DNA from: Sialis fuliginosa
Taxonomy: Eukaryota > Arthropoda > Insecta > Megaloptera > Sialidae
Reading direction: 5' to 3'
Length of the DNA: 64,000 nt
Assembly: GCA_961205875.1 (NCBI GenBank)
Contig: OY540812.1
Span: forward strand, 186,001-250,000
Below the pieces are notes generated by a model that saw only the letters and a list, made by a program, of their open reading frames with translations, had not been told where the DNA came from and searched no databases. Each line of letters opens with the position of its first letter. Within the stretch, counting starts at the first letter, position 1. Shown here piece after piece: positions 10,460-22,592 of the stretch. Made by a program: the position numbers and the translations under genes.

Positions 10460-11202
10460 AATATTACTTCCATGTTCTGAAAGAAATGGAAGTATTGTAA
10501 TACCATCGAAAAATCGTGTCCGAGAAAATGACAAATTCTGATTGTACTAACTTCAAAACGTAAAGAAAAGTTAATTTCCGCATGGCGGCTGTGCGTGTGT
10601 CAGGATGTAGAATTTTCTTTCGTTCACGGATAACTAATGTAAAAATGCACCGATCTGAATTATTTTTGGGGAAAATGTTTGTCTCAGTGAGTACTCCAGA
10701 CCTATTGTTTTTGGTGCTAATCGGATAAGGGGTTTTGGAAATATTCGAAATTTTGTAACTTTTTTCGTCTAAAAAGTGAATATTGCGAGTATTATCTCAC
10801 TAATTTTGATAAGATTTGGTACATTTGCAGTTCAATTGAATCTAAGGGACATTTATTATTTGTACGTGCCTAAACAGCCATTAAAGGGGTGAAAAACACA
10901 CTTAAAATTTGAATTTTAAATACTAATATGTCATTAATTCATGTTGCCTTGGAAACAAATGCAACTAAATTCAAATTGTCAAATTAGTTTTTCTACGAAT
11001 GTGTTTTATGTTTTGGACATTAGAAAACTAATATTTATATACAAATGGCAAAAAGAGCTGTAACCGTCGTAAGTATATATGTTTTTTTAATGTATTACGA
11101 TATGTATATTCATAGTAGTAGGTTATATAAATAAAATATTTAAAAAAATGTATATTTAAAAAGATAGAAAGAACATGGAAGTCATGTATGGTTCTCCATA
11201 CA
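10460..11202 (+). mobile_element. Family I: mobile unit with ATG and splice donor, copy 1
   Basis: Nearly identical to 23400-24141 across about 740 bp while flanks differ, so it has moved as a unit. It begins ATTACTTCCATG and ends GATATTTT; ACTTCCATGTTC near the start recurs inverted near the end. At 11045 an ATG opens MAKRAVTV, followed at 11069-11074 by GTAAGT, a perfect 5' splice-site consensus; both are retained in copy 2. It may be the 5' part of a larger element or a captured first exon. Class unknown. Confidence 0.7.
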
Positions 11203-11374
11203 GATATTTTAATATTGTATTATTATTGCCATGAATTATCTTACAGATGGGTTGTTTAAATTCTAAAGCAAGTAGGTAATATTAATTTGTACTTATTTAT
11301 TGAAGTGAAACTTTTTTAGCGACACTAGTAAATTTGAATTACCTCGACAAGTTTTAAAGATGGAACGCTAATTG

Positions 11375-12196
11375 TAAGATATATATGTATATAAATCTCA
11401 ACGTCTCTCTGTCTGTCTGTCCGTTAGTGGTTTCTTTTTTAATTCATAGGTACGTTCTCTGGCCAGGTTATAGGCTATATTTTGTTACGTTAGGTAACAT
11501 AACAACTAAGCAGTGACGATAATTGTAAATCAAGCCGGAAAAAATTTTGCCGTCGGCGCGCTATTTTGCAATACGCTGCCTAAACCGTTCAATATTGAAC
11601 AAAATAATTGTGTAGAATCAAAAGTTCTACAATAAAGTCAGCGACACCATATATCTAACTTTTATATTTAAGCCACAATGACTGCTTTTATGGTACAAAG
11701 AAAATTTAAATTTTACGTGGACTTATGACCTGCAAAACATTAATCCTTATCGAAATAAATGATTTCGTCGTCATAAGTACTTAATGTAGATATAATTTGC
11801 CATTTACAGCATCCAATTTGGTCGTATAATTTAGAAAATATCGAAATATACATACGGGAACATATTATTCGCGCGATGACAACCCGTGTCGCGGCGTGCG
11901 GTAAGGAGGGAGCGTGCCGAGTAGACGGGAATGATCACAGGCTTTTGATTGTCAATTTTTTATTTTGTTTTCAATAATTAACTTTTAAATTTAAAAAGAA
12001 CAAAAATTATTTGTACTTTTTGTTCTGATTCGTTTTTTTGTTAGGGTAGGTAATTTAAGTGTTGTTTGGTTTTTATATATTACAATAATAACTAACCGTG
12101 TTTGTACTTATGTTAATTCAACTATATATTTTAAAAAAATCCTAAACAATAATTTCGTAGTCCACGCGAGCGAAGCCGCGCAGGCCCAGCTAGTAT
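11375..12196 (+). mobile_element. Family M dispersed repeat, longest copy
   Basis: Runs from CAACGTCTC plus (CTGT)n and CCGTTAG to GCGAGCGAAGCCGCGCAGG and CCCAGCTAGTA. These two ends are typical of widely dispersed insect repeats. Inside are TTTTGTTACGTTAGGTAACATAAC, also seen inverted near 17840, and a GC-richer patch at 11860-11930. No reading frame; element class uncertain. Confidence 0.6.
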
Positions 12197-12689
12197 TTTT
12201 TTGTAAATTTTATAATTATATATTTTTTTGACTTGTCCTATGCATTTTTGTATGTATACATATATAAATATAATCCATCTATTAAATAAATAAATATTAA
12301 TTATTTCGTACCAAAATTGCCCTTTTCTGACGTACCTACATATCTAGTAAATTATTTAAATGTATACAGTTTAACAATATATTATTTAATTACATACTTT
12401 AAGTAAACACAACCTTAATTACATATGTCCGTTACTTATATATATGTATGTATATAAGTAATATATATATATATATATATATATGTAGAATCTAGATAAA
12501 ATATATTTTATTATAAATGCAAAATAAAAAAAAATGGTTCACGCCAGAGTGAAGTTATTTCTATTATAATAAACAATATCATGGCTGACAGCATTGACAC
12601 AACTTCTTAATATAAAAAAGCGTTTATCAGCCATCTTACATGAGTCACTTGAAATTGAAAACATAGTTAAGTGGCTCCATCTGATGGTA
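12197..12689. other. AT-rich sequence with a TA microsatellite
   Basis: (TA)n at about 12456-12484 and several ATATATGTATG tracts; nothing else. Confidence 0.5.
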
Positions 12690-12697
12690 GGTACATC

Positions 12698-13267
12698 CAG
12701 GGGCGCCGACTACATGGGGCTTGAGGGGCTCAAGCCCCCCCCAATATTACCGTCGGGGGGACTGAGCCCCCCCAATAAATGTATGCCTACTGCCTGTGTA
12801 GTTGATTATAATAAAAGTATATGAAAAGCATACTAAACAGTTAATTGAGAAAAATATTTTAAGCAAAAAACTCTATATTAAATATAATATAATGCATTCG
12901 ACCAATCATGAATTTTTTCTATTATATTTTACTTTGTATTTAGATTCATTTATATTATATTAAAAATAATTTTTATAATAAGAATTTATTATAATTTTAT
13001 CTTACAGATACATTTTTAAAAATTATTTGAGAAATGACGGTAAACACAATTAAAACAACTTAGCTGTTTGTTAGGTTAATAAATAAAATTATTAATTACT
13101 TAAACGAAAACAAAATCCGTGAAAAAAATTGTTTATGTTATGAAAAGCATCTTACGTCAACTTAATTGAGGGGAGGGTACACTATATTATTATTTTGTCT
13201 TATATAAGGGAGAAGGAAGTCAAAAAAATTTGGGCCCCCCAATATTTTTAACAAGTTGGCGCCCCTG
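12698..13267. mobile_element. hAT-like non-autonomous element, 570 bp, perfect 8-bp duplication
   Basis: Ends CAGGGGCGCC and GGCGCCCCTG are perfect inverted repeats. GGTACATC is present on both sides (12690-12697 and 13268-13275). The interior is AT-rich with two runs of C and G near the ends (CAAGCCCCCCCC and TGGGCCCCCCA). The frame at 12594-12824 crosses its left boundary and is spurious. The terminal sequence is related to the element at 61635-61913. Confidence 0.88.
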
Positions 13268-13275
13268 GGTACATC

Positions 13276-14137
13276 GATATATGTAGTGGCTTTACGACGG
13301 CTACCTCAGCGGGCGTGTTACAATACATGAATAACGTTTTAAATGGTTTCTATTGTCTGCTAAGAATTTGACTTCAAGTCAAACTCGGAAATCACGCGAT
13401 GTTTTTACATTCTGTTAGATTACATTCATGTATATACATGTGTATTTATTGTGTATGCAGGGAAAGGGTTAACTCCATATTAAAGGTGTTTCATGCGTTG
13501 AATAACTTTTTAAGACAAAAATAAAAAAAAATTTAAATTTAATTTTTATTTAAATTTTTTTTTTTTTTTCACTTTTGAGTGACGTATCTTTGAGGTTATG
13601 GTCAGATTTTGATAAAATTTATATGGGATCACCTCGAGAGTATATTCTTTCAAACAAATACAAAATTATCCAAATATTTGTCGGAGTTAAGCCCGAATAT
13701 TCTCGTATTGTTTAATTTTTAAAATTTTATTTTAACGACATCTTTGCTCGAGGATTGTGAGAATGAAGTTTTTTAGTTATTTACAAAATCTGGAATTATT
13801 CCTGATATTTTTCCGAAAATATCTTAAAAATGTAGGGAACATAGAAATTGCACAAATAAATTTTTTTCTTGTACTTATTCTTATTTTACAAAGGCTGTAA
13901 TATATGTACTTTGAAAAAAAATAATAGAAAAAAAATCGTGTCTCTACACCTTGTTTACATTCACCAAGTTTTATAAAAATATCTAATATAATTTCGGAAT
14001 TATTAAAAAAAAAAGAAAACATATTTTCAAAAAAATCATTCTTTATATCAAAAATAAAGCGAAAACGGACCTATATTTATTTGAACTTTTTGTCTTAAAA
14101 TCATGCACAGATCAACCCCCTTCAATATTGAATTTCA
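13276..14137. other. AT-rich sequence, nothing firm
   Basis: TTTAAGACAAAAA near 13510 and TTTTTGTCTTAAAA near 14088 are inverted matches that could be ends of another decayed element; too weak to call. A minus-strand frame at 13777-14022 is low-complexity. Confidence 0.35.
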
Positions 14138-14653
14138 AGTGGCACCAGTCTTGGCAAGGACCCCAGTAATGGCACATTTTATAATTAAATGTACTGAATT
14201 AGAAATATGTGTTGATATTTGATTACATACTACCATTTCTGAATATTAATCTATATACATTTAACTGTCTTACAGCGTGATTTGATCACATGAGGCCAAT
14301 AGGTGTCAAAATGGTGGACATTTTAACTAATTTATTTATTAATTATTATATTATCATAGCAACTGTTTTACATTGTTTCAAATTTGACGATTCTTTTGTG
14401 TCGTAGTACTTATCATTAGCAAGTGTCCATTACTGGTTTTACTTTATCCATTACTGGAGAAAAAACATGAACAAAATAAAAGGCTATAATTTAAAAAAAA
14501 AACTGACTTTGGTAATTAAATTGATTAAATAAAGAGTTACTTGTTTTATTAGTAACATGAATTGATGAAAACTACAAAAAACAAGCCCATTAATTTAAAA
14601 AAAAACAACGAAAACTTGCTCTTATAGCGGCCATCACTGTGGTGCCTTTACCT
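14138..14653 (+). mobile_element. Family A MITE, nearly complete
   Basis: Carries both terminal repeats: GTGGCACCAGTCTTGG at the left and GTGGTGCCTTTACCT at the right, followed by TA at 14654-14655. The core has a small deletion near 14395. Confidence 0.88.
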
Positions 14654-14720
14654 TATATTGTTTTATGATTAACTTCACGTGTTCTTTATATTAAAACTTA
14701 TATCGCATTGGTTTTATTAT

Positions 14721-14816
14721 ATTGTTTTATTAGTAACATGAGTTCATAAGAATTACAAAAAAAAAACAATTAATAAAAAAAAAAACGAAAACTTGTTCAT
14801 TTAGCGGCCTTTACCT
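14721..14816 (+). mobile_element. Family A 3'-end fragment
   Basis: Repeats the last 100 bp of the adjacent A copy (TTTTATTAGTAACATGAGTTC to GCGGCCTTTACCT), probably a partial tandem duplication of the A terminus. Confidence 0.75.
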
Positions 14817-15640
14817 TATTGAATACATTTCAAAGTGGTTACATTTGTATCGATTTGAGACGTATAACTTTTCGATTATGGAACGCCACTGTATATATAT
14901 AATACATATATACAATGTATAGTAGGTATTATATTATGTGGAGACACGAATCGAGTCGAGTCCGCGGCTACTGTGGGATATTGCAGCCAGTAGCTACCGA
15001 AGATCGTTGTCTCGCGACAGACACACAGACACACACACACACACACTAGCGTGTTCTCTCTGTCTTGTTGTTGAGTTCTTCACGTAGTCATTCATCCTGC
15101 GTGCTATATTTTTAATACGTCAAGTACACTATAACTTCTCTCAGCTTCTTTGTCTATGAGCGTAATCGCCGTTCGTTCTTGTGTGTTTTGTATTCAATAT
15201 ATATATATATATATGTATGTGTATCCACACACGTTCACGATGTCGTGGTGTTCCGGTCGTCAGGGACGTAACTGTAGTGAAGTTGGAGGAAAATACTTCA
15301 TAATTATATATATGAATATTTCGATGGAGAAAAACTGGTACCAAATTATATATTATAGCGGTTCTTAAACTTATCTAGTCTAGGGACCCCCTTATTTTAA
15401 GAAAATTTTAAAACTGCAAGACCTTATTTTTGCTCCATACTTACAATTTTTGCTTTTACAACTGCAATGATCTTTTTTCAACACATTTTATTATTTTATT
15501 TATTTATTAAACATTGTTTCAATTTTTTGCGCTACACAAATTTGTTTTTACAACTGCAGAAACAAGTAACTCACTAAAATAACCCCTGCCTTCCTGATAG
15601 AAAAACAAAGAAGGTCGTTAGGTACTAATTAATCACTGGT
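14817..15640. other. Unique sequence with a CA microsatellite; possible hAT end at 15358
   Basis: A GC-richer stretch (14940-15290) with (CA)n near 15020-15045 and (TA)n near 15200. From 15358, GCGGTTCTTAAACTTATC and TAGGGACCCCC resemble the left end of common hAT elements, but no right end was found. Opposing short frames around 15150 are not credible. Confidence 0.4.
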
Positions 15641-15649
15641 AAATATAAA

Positions 15650-16070
15650 TGTAAAAAAGTATCACTGAAATTATGATTTTAAATAATGAAATAGGTTAAA
15701 AATATTCTAAATAATGTATTTATTTTTATATTAAAAACGAGATTAATATGATTTTTGTTAAAATAAAAACGCAAAATGTTAGATAAAACACCAGTCAAAG
15801 TGGATGACGTCACGGCTAAGTAAACATCATTTTTGTTTGATTAATATCTGCACTGTTTATAAATTATTTTGTGGTTTTAAATTATCAATTTGCTGAGTTT
15901 TGTGTTACCAAAACTAAAACCGAGAAACGTTAGCGATGGAACAAGGATTTATTATTGTTGACAAGGATTGTTTACATAGGTGTGACGTCACATATACGCC
16001 ATGACACCTGCGAGCGTTTTGGCGTCAAATTCAAAATTAGTTTTAAAAGAGTCAGTTTTTGTGATTAAAC
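15650..16070 (+). mobile_element. Family G MITE, ends lost, two TGACGTCA sites
   Basis: Homologous to 26338-26802. Perfect TGACGTCA octamers lie at 15805-15812 and 15983-15990. The terminal repeat GGCATGATG is not present. Confidence 0.8.
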
Positions 16071-16221
16071 CTTTATTTTCTGCAGAAATAAATATTTTTT
16101 TGGTAAAAATTATTCATTTCAAGAAAAAAGTATACAAATTTAAATTGACGAGCAAAAAAAGGTAATTGAATTGAAAGTAAGTAAGAAGTGTAATTTTTTT
16201 CTTCAAATTATGACCAAAAAA

Positions 16222-16323
16222 ATGTCATCTCGATCACTTCTTGCCCCCGAGCCTCAGGGAATTTTTAATCTGTGGTCAGGGAAAGTCAGGGAATTTTATT
16301 TTAAAAAACCAGTGGACACCCTG
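16222..16323 (+). mobile_element. Family H fragment
   Basis: GATCACTTCTTGCCCCCGAG, CAGGGAAAGTCAGGGAATTT and the terminal CAGTGGACACCCTG match the right part of other H copies (21925-22158, 39843-40228). Confidence 0.7.
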
Positions 16324-16351
16324 ATAAATAAAAAACTTATATTGTATCAGT

Positions 16352-16625
16352 AGAGATAGGAAAAATAGTTTTTCAACTATTGCGTAAAAATGCATTTATT
16401 GTAATTTTTATTACATATCTCCACCGTTTTCAAAAAACTGGTTTGATTGAACACAATTTGAAATCAACTATTTGCAACTTCCTTTCTAACTATTTGCGAC
16501 ACTTTTTACTGCTTCGTTTGTACTAATTATTATTAAATCGTAAAAAAAACTATTTACCAACTATTTTCCGAAAAAAAATTTAACTAGTAACTATTTCATT
16601 GAAAATAACTATTTTTCCAATCTCT
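16352..16625. mobile_element. hAT-like MITE, 274 bp
   Basis: AGAGATAGGAAAAATAGTT and AACTATTTTTCCAATCTCT are inverted ends. Flanks GTATCAGT (16344-16351) and ATATCAGT (16626-16633) match 7 of 8, as expected for a hAT duplication. AACTATTT-type motifs recur within. Confidence 0.7.
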
Positions 16626-16789
16626 ATATCAGTATTGATTTGAGGCATTGCCTCTTGATTGGACGTCCATGTGACCGCGGAAGCCTTACATTACAGTAGC
16701 TACTTCGATAAAGTACAATGACAGTACATTCAAATCTATATATTTTATTTAAAAAACGCAGAACGTATAAAAATAATAATAATATAAAT

Positions 16790-16990
16790 AATGTGGTATG
16801 TAATTTTTCGTGACAGTAAGAACGGCGTGCGTGACGTCGTTATGTAGAGGTAGAGGGTACGGAGGCGCGTGATGTAACCTGGACAGCGTGACCAGAGTGT
16901 CAAAGGCGAACCCGCTGGGCATCGAACCCGTGCCCGTGTCAACTAACATACAACTTCCACGCTCAATAGCTTCTCGTATGAGCTCTGTAT
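16790..16990 (-). mobile_element. Possible tRNA-derived SINE fragment
   Basis: On the minus strand, GGTTCGATGCC (complement of 16918-16928) matches an RNA polymerase III B box, and an A-box-like segment sits about 35 bases upstream. No second copy in this window and no full tRNA fold, so this is tentative. Confidence 0.3.
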
Positions 16991-17545
16991 ACTTTTATGA
17001 TTTACTTCTCAGGCCGTGCCACTGATTGTGGAAATTGATACGGAGAGAATGCAGTGGCGCCCTAGAAAAAAATGGCAAAAAAAAATTTTTTTTACATTTG
17101 AAAAATATTTGAAAAATTATTTTCAAAAAGGGGAGCTCGACTCTTGACACGTTCTCGTATGAGCTGTATTGTTTTATGATTTACTTCTCAGACCGTGTCA
17201 CTGATTGTGGAAATTGATACGGAGAATGCAGTGGCGCACTAGAAAAAAAATTCCATTCAATTGTACAACTTACGAAATTTGAAAAAAAATATTTTTTTTA
17301 CATTTGAAAAATTATTTTCAAAAAGGGGAGATCGACTCTTGACATGTTCTCGTATGAGCTGTTTTGTTTTATGATTTACTTCTCAAGCCGTGTCACTGAT
17401 TGTGGAAATTGATACGGAGAATGCAGTGGCGCACTAGAAAAAAAGTCAACCAATTGTACGATCTATAAAATTTCAAAAAAACATATTTTTTTTTTACATT
17501 TAAAAAAATATTTGTGAAAAATGGTTTTCAAAAAAGGGAGGGGGT
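16968..17545 (+). repeat. Three-unit tandem repeat, about 180-195 bp period
   Basis: Units start at TTCTCGTATGAGCT near 16971, 17152 and 17346. Each carries TGATTTACTTCTCA, GCCACTGATTGTGG-type and AATTGATACGGAGA, GCAGTGGCGC, then a poly-A/T part and AAAAAGGGGAG. The unit contains GCAGTGGCGC as in hAT ends, so it may be an amplified transposon fragment. Confidence 0.85.
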
Positions 17546-17657
17546 GCATAAAGAATATTCCGCTCCGGGAGATTGTTTTAGCATATATCGTTGTGTGGTT
17601 TAAGCCGGTAAGATATCAAAAATAGTTCGACTTAATTTGTAATTATTATATTATAAT

Positions 17658-17890
17658 ACTAGCTGTACCCGCGGCTTCGCTCGCTTAAATATAAAAGTTA
17701 GATATATGGTATCGCCGAATTTATTTTAGATTCAATTCTTTACTACACTAAATTTTTCAATATTTAACGTATTGCTGCCGGCAAACTTTTTTCCGACTTG
17801 ATTTACTATTATCGTTACTGCTTATTCCTTATTTTACCTAACGTAACAAAATATATACTAAAACCTGGGAAAAGAACATAAGATATATAT
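17658..17890 (-). mobile_element. Family M fragment
   Basis: Starts CTAGCTGTACCCGCGGCTTCGC and shares AAAAGTTAGATATATGGT and ACCTAACGTAACAAAAT with the inverted long M copy at 11375-12196. Confidence 0.65.
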
Positions 17891-18781
17891 TATATATACT
17901 TATGTTCATTTATATATTATTATATTGAATTAAGTTTATCGATTTTACTTCTAAATAATTTATATCATGTAATTTTCACTGGACTTAAATATCGCATATT
18001 TTAATGTAAAATCTACAACATAACTGACGGACTTTTAATTTAAAACTCTTTAAGATGTCAGGGGCCCCACACTAGACGAGAGTTAAGCGGTATGCAGCCT
18101 AATTTCAGTTATTCATATAATACACATGTTGTGTATTATATAAATATTAATATGCAAAGACAAGCGCACGCGTTGTTGTCAGACACACACAGTAGCTATG
18201 ATCTATAAGTGCAGTGATCCATCAAGATCTCCGTAGATCCGAGAGTCGCATCGATCCAGGTGACACGTTCCGATCGCTCGCACATTTGTTTGCTTGGTCT
18301 GCTTATCACTCACTGTCTTACCCCGCGGTACAGGCCAACTAGCAGACCAGCACCAGCGGTACTCAATATTTACAAATATATACCTCAACTAGGATCCTAT
18401 GTTATCCGAGGATATGAGTTCCAAAACTTGTTCGTTTCATTTTAAAAAATAATCAAAATTAAATTTTTGGCATTTCATTAATTTTGATTCTTTCGTAAAT
18501 TAGCCTCTGTTAATTCATATATTCAACTGACATTGAAGTTAGGTTATGAATCATTGAGAGATTATTATCATGCGTGATGATTTTCTATTTATTTAAATAA
18601 TTAATTAGTTTTTTTTAAATTGTTCCAATTTTTGACATCAAAAATAAAATAATAACCTTAGATTCTGTCATAGCTTATTGTTAGTTAAGAAGTGAATTTT
18701 CACTAATTCAAGTAGTAAATATTCACTATGAATTAGTGATTTCTGATTAATACAGTTTTAGAGAGTAATTAAATTGATTTA
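17891..18781. other. Unique sequence; GC-richer patch 18060-18380
   Basis: The patch has balanced composition and short overlapping frames on both strands but no domain or splice context. It could be regulatory; nothing in it identifies a function. Confidence 0.4.
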
Positions 18782-19530
18782 AGGGTGTATGGAACGTACA
18801 GTCTGAGTCAAAAATAATGTAAATCTAGATGCAATCAACGATCAAAATCAAATGATCAATTATTCACTTTAAATGCTTATAAGAAAGTCAAATTGGTTTA
18901 TATACTACATAAACTATAAAAATACATTTGTTTAAAACCTTATTTCCCATTATTGACTGTTATTTTAGAATTTTAGCCAAAAAATTAATATTTGTGTTGA
19001 TAATACGAAAAAATTTGATTCTGAATTCATCTGTCAGATATAAAAACAAAAGAAGTATTTTATTGTTATAAATGACATAAATTAAAATATTTTTAAATAA
19101 CACTATTTAGAACATACAAAATAATAATATTAGTACTTCATATATGTAAAAATATGTAATAAAAACAAATCATTACATTTCAGTACGCCATTTTTTTTTT
19201 TTAATGTTTTTCACCAATAATTATTTTTTTTTCACAATTTAGTTCTGTATGTGTATAATTTTTTTTATGAAACTTGTTGCTAAATATGTAAGTGACGTGT
19301 TGTGAAAATTTCAGAATTTTCTCGATGCTTGAACCATGTGTTTTATAGGACTTTAACCGTAAATACACCATTCTGCCATAAGAGCCCATGTTAATTTAAA
19401 AAAATAATAGCTTTGAAACTATGTTGTAAAACCTTTTGAAATTTTGTGTGGATACTTAAGATTTATAAACGAGTAACTTCTCCAAATTTCAACTATTTCT
19501 CGTTAAAATTAGATACCTGCCATACATCCT
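18782..19530 (-). mobile_element. Family J: 749-bp TA-flanked element, intact copy
   Basis: Ends AGGGTGTATGG and CCATACATCCT are inverted repeats with one mismatch, flanked by TA at 18780-18781 and 19531-19532. The interior matches 22903-23398 in reverse orientation. No coding capacity. Confidence 0.8.
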
Positions 19531-19536
19531 TAATAT

Positions 19537-19620
19537 TTTATCAGTAACATAAGTTCATATAAGATTTACAAAAACCAGTATATCTTGCACTTAAAACGTC
19601 CAAGACTGGTGCCAGTACCT
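19537..19620 (+). mobile_element. Family A 3'-end fragment
   Basis: ATCAGTAACATAAGTTCAT followed by AAACGTCCAAGACTGGTGCC and AGTACCT, then TA; abuts family J. Confidence 0.7.
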
Positions 19621-20184
19621 TATATACGAATATACACATGCAGTGAGTCCTCCACAAGCTATTGTTTGAATACCACTGATCCCCAACCTAACCAATAGAT
19701 CGACTGTTCTAAACTTTCTTACGTCTCAATGCAATATCTACATATTATTCCCCTTATGTTTTTATTCATTAGTGAATATTATTTACATCAACAAGTAAAT
19801 TATTCGATACAGAGAGAGAGAGAGAGAGGGCAGGTGTGTGATAGACACATCACCGATAACCCCATCTTCGTCTATCGTTCCATATCGCTTGTTTTATTTA
19901 TTATTTTGCTACTGTATAGAATAAAATCAACAGGTCTGATTTGAAATTATTATTATTCTGTTTTCATAATGTAGCATATGGATCATTCTGATACATCATT
20001 TGTCAATCTAAGTGCTTCGTATTTTTTTTCTATTTTGTTCCGCTCGGTTTTTTTTTATTATGTATGTGTTTTAAATAATATTAATGTGGCTTGTTTTAAC
20101 TTTATTAATGTTGACATTAATTATTTTACTTGTTTAACTATCTATCAATCATAACATTTGAGTTTTGTAACAGATTCACTGCAC
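19621..20184. other. Sequence without recognised gene; GA microsatellite
   Basis: (GA)n at about 19811-19829. The short frame across it is an artefact of the simple repeat. Confidence 0.45.
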
Positions 20185-21639
20185 CAGTGGTATTCAAACT
20201 TTGTCGATTCACGAGACCCTTAGTACGATTAGTGTCCCAATGATTTCTCGAAAACTACTCGGTCGATCGGTCTGAAATTTTAACCACATGTTTGTTACAT
20301 ATATAGGCATGGCTGGAACTAGGATTATGTCAAAATTCAATTTTTTCTATTTTTTTACAAGGAAAAACCAAGAAAAAAAGGGTCTTTTTCGATTCCGTTT
20401 GTTCAAACAGCCGCCATTTTGTTATTTTTGCCCCAAAAATTAAAATTCTAGTTCAGGCCATAGCCAACCACCTACTGAATAAAAGACATATCTTGTTTTG
20501 TGTTTCAGGTGTTTCGTTCCTGCTAAAACACTGGGATACTGCGCACCTGTTTTTTTTTCATACCTGCATACATGGCTGCATTATACAGATATATGTATAG
20601 TAAAATTAATTAAAAAAATTTTTTTGTGTACTTCAATAGTGCATTTATTAAACCCAAAAAGATTTAGAAGGATATCTGTCATAGATTGCTGGAAAAAAAT
20701 TCGTGAAAAACACCTTTTTTTTGACCGATAAACTAGCATAGCCCCTTAACTTCCCCCCATACTTTTTATCTCAAAATAATATTCAAAGTAAATCAATGTT
20801 GAGTATGGATATTTTATGTCCACAGAGAAACATAGAGTTTTTAATAAAAATTACAATTTCAATTTTGTATCAAAAAATACTGTCAATTCTGTAACTTTTA
20901 TAATCTCCATTGTAATTTTTACTATATTCGTAAATATCATTAACATGATTTATTCTTCATAGGTTGAATTATTTGTTAAGTGCTATACAAATTATTTCAT
21001 TTCAATTGTTAGTACATTTTTCTATTCGATACTTAAATTTATATTAATAGTATATTTTTTATTGGTATAGCAAATAAAGTAATATAGATTTATATAAGGT
21101 AAAGGCACCAGTTATGGCCGCTATAAGAGCAAGTTTTCGGTTTTTTTTGGATTAATGGGTTACTAATAAAACAACTAACTCTTTATTTAATCAATTTAGT
21201 AACCAAAGTTTGTTTTTGAAATTATAACCTTTTATTTTATTTATGTTTTTTTCTCCAAAGCAAAACCAGTAATGAGCACGCAGTGATGGACACTTGCTAA
21301 TGATAAGTACTACGACACAAAAGAATCGTCAAATTTGAAACAATGTAAAGCAGTTGCTATGATAATATAATAATTAATAAATAAATTAGTTTAGATGTCC
21401 ACCATTTTGACAGCTATTGGCCTCATGTGATGAAATCACGCTGTAAGACAGTTAAATGTATATAGATTAATATTCAGAAATGGTAGTAATCAAATATCAA
21501 CACATATTTCTAATTCAGTACATTTAATTAAATTATTTATATTTTTTAATTAATAAATACTAATTATTATCATATTTCGAATATGTATTTTGATTCGCGG
21601 GGTTCCGGGATTACGCAGAACACAGTTTGAAGACCACTG
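20185..21639. mobile_element. Decayed hAT-like element, about 1.45 kb, containing a nested family A
   Basis: Left end CAGTGGTATTCAAACTTTG is the near-complement of the right end CAGTTTGAAGACCACTG, and both continue into GA-rich or GGG/CCC text typical of hAT termini. An 8-bp duplication is not clear. No transposase remnant was recognised. The insertion of family A (21097-21535) accounts for about 440 bp. Confidence 0.55.
21097..21535 (-). mobile_element. Family A MITE nested in a hAT-like element
   Basis: Starts at an intact TA-flanked terminus (AGGTAAAGGCACCAGTTATGG, TA at 21095-21096) and runs through the whole core in reverse orientation; the distal terminal repeat is lost after ACATTTAATTAAA. 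Confidence 0.85.
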
Positions 21640-21924
21640 TACCATACCAATGTGTTATTTAATTTGAATATATTATGTTAAATGCTTCTGCTAAGTTTTG
21701 CTCAGAGCATTTCGATATTTTAATATGATGTATGCATATAATAGTCATTATTACCGGATGAAGGTCTCTATATAGTTTAAAATAGGAGGCTGACAATGAG
21801 ATATTATTCAAGTTTAAATGTTGCCATCTGTTTTGATTATAAAGTTTAATCTACTTATTATATAATATACATATAGTATGGTATAAAATGTCTGTCTGTC
21901 CGTTAGTGCGCTTATCACTCTAAA
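21640..21924. other. AT-rich sequence ending in a CTGT microsatellite
   Basis: TGTCTGTCTGTCCGTTAGTG near 21889-21908 is the start of family M; homology ends at once where family H begins. Confidence 0.45.
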
Positions 21925-22158
21925 GTGGTCAGGGAATTTCTTTAAAATTCTGAAAAGTCAGGGAATTTATTAATTTTTTTGGGAAGTCAGGTAATTATTA
22001 TAAAAAAAAAATTTATAATAAAAAAAGGTCTTTTTTTTTGCACATTCTGGGGGCCCCTCGATCACTTCTTGACCCCGAACCTCTAGTGGTCAGGGAATTT
22101 GAATCTGCGATCAGGGAAAGTCAGGGAATTTTATTTTCAAAAAACAGTGGACACCCTG
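21925..22158 (+). mobile_element. Family H copy
   Basis: Repeated TCAGGGAATTT phrases, GATCACTTCTTGACCCCGAA and terminal CAGTGGACACCCTG match other H copies. Confidence 0.7.
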
Positions 22159-22170
22159 TTAATATTTAAT

Positions 22171-22592
22171 CAGTGGTCTTGATATCTTTTTGTGGTGGGG
22201 GGGGGATATGACTTAGTATTTAATCTCATATTTTTGGTTGAGGGACCCTCAATACGTGTAATTCCGTTCAAATCTCGAGTTGGATTTTTTTCATGATTAC
22301 TATACTTTATTATACAGTACATTTCATGTATGTATAATAAAAAATATAAAATAAACGTTAAAAAAAATTAATTTACCTTTTTAAAACCGAATAAAAAGCT
22401 GAAAATAAAATTCTATTAGACTCTTTTCGTACTAACTATTACATTTTAAAAAAAGTTGATTTTGTTCATACTAGAAGAGTTTAAAAAAATGTCTCTGAGT
22501 TAAAAAAATGTCTGAGTTTCCTCATGAAGAAGACTCATAGAGAGGGGGGGGGGGGTTGATCCCCTTGATCTCCTCCCCTATCTACGCCACTG
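22171..22592. mobile_element. Possible hAT-like remnant with G-runs
   Basis: Ends ATCTACGCCACTG as the element at 3850-4263 does and begins CAGTGG, with G-runs near both ends. No 8-bp duplication is visible and only six terminal bases agree on the left, so the left edge is uncertain. Confidence 0.35.

Noticed and set aside
16918-16928. tRNA gene suggested by a B-box match
   Set aside because: No cloverleaf or acceptor stem could be formed; kept only as a weak SINE candidate.
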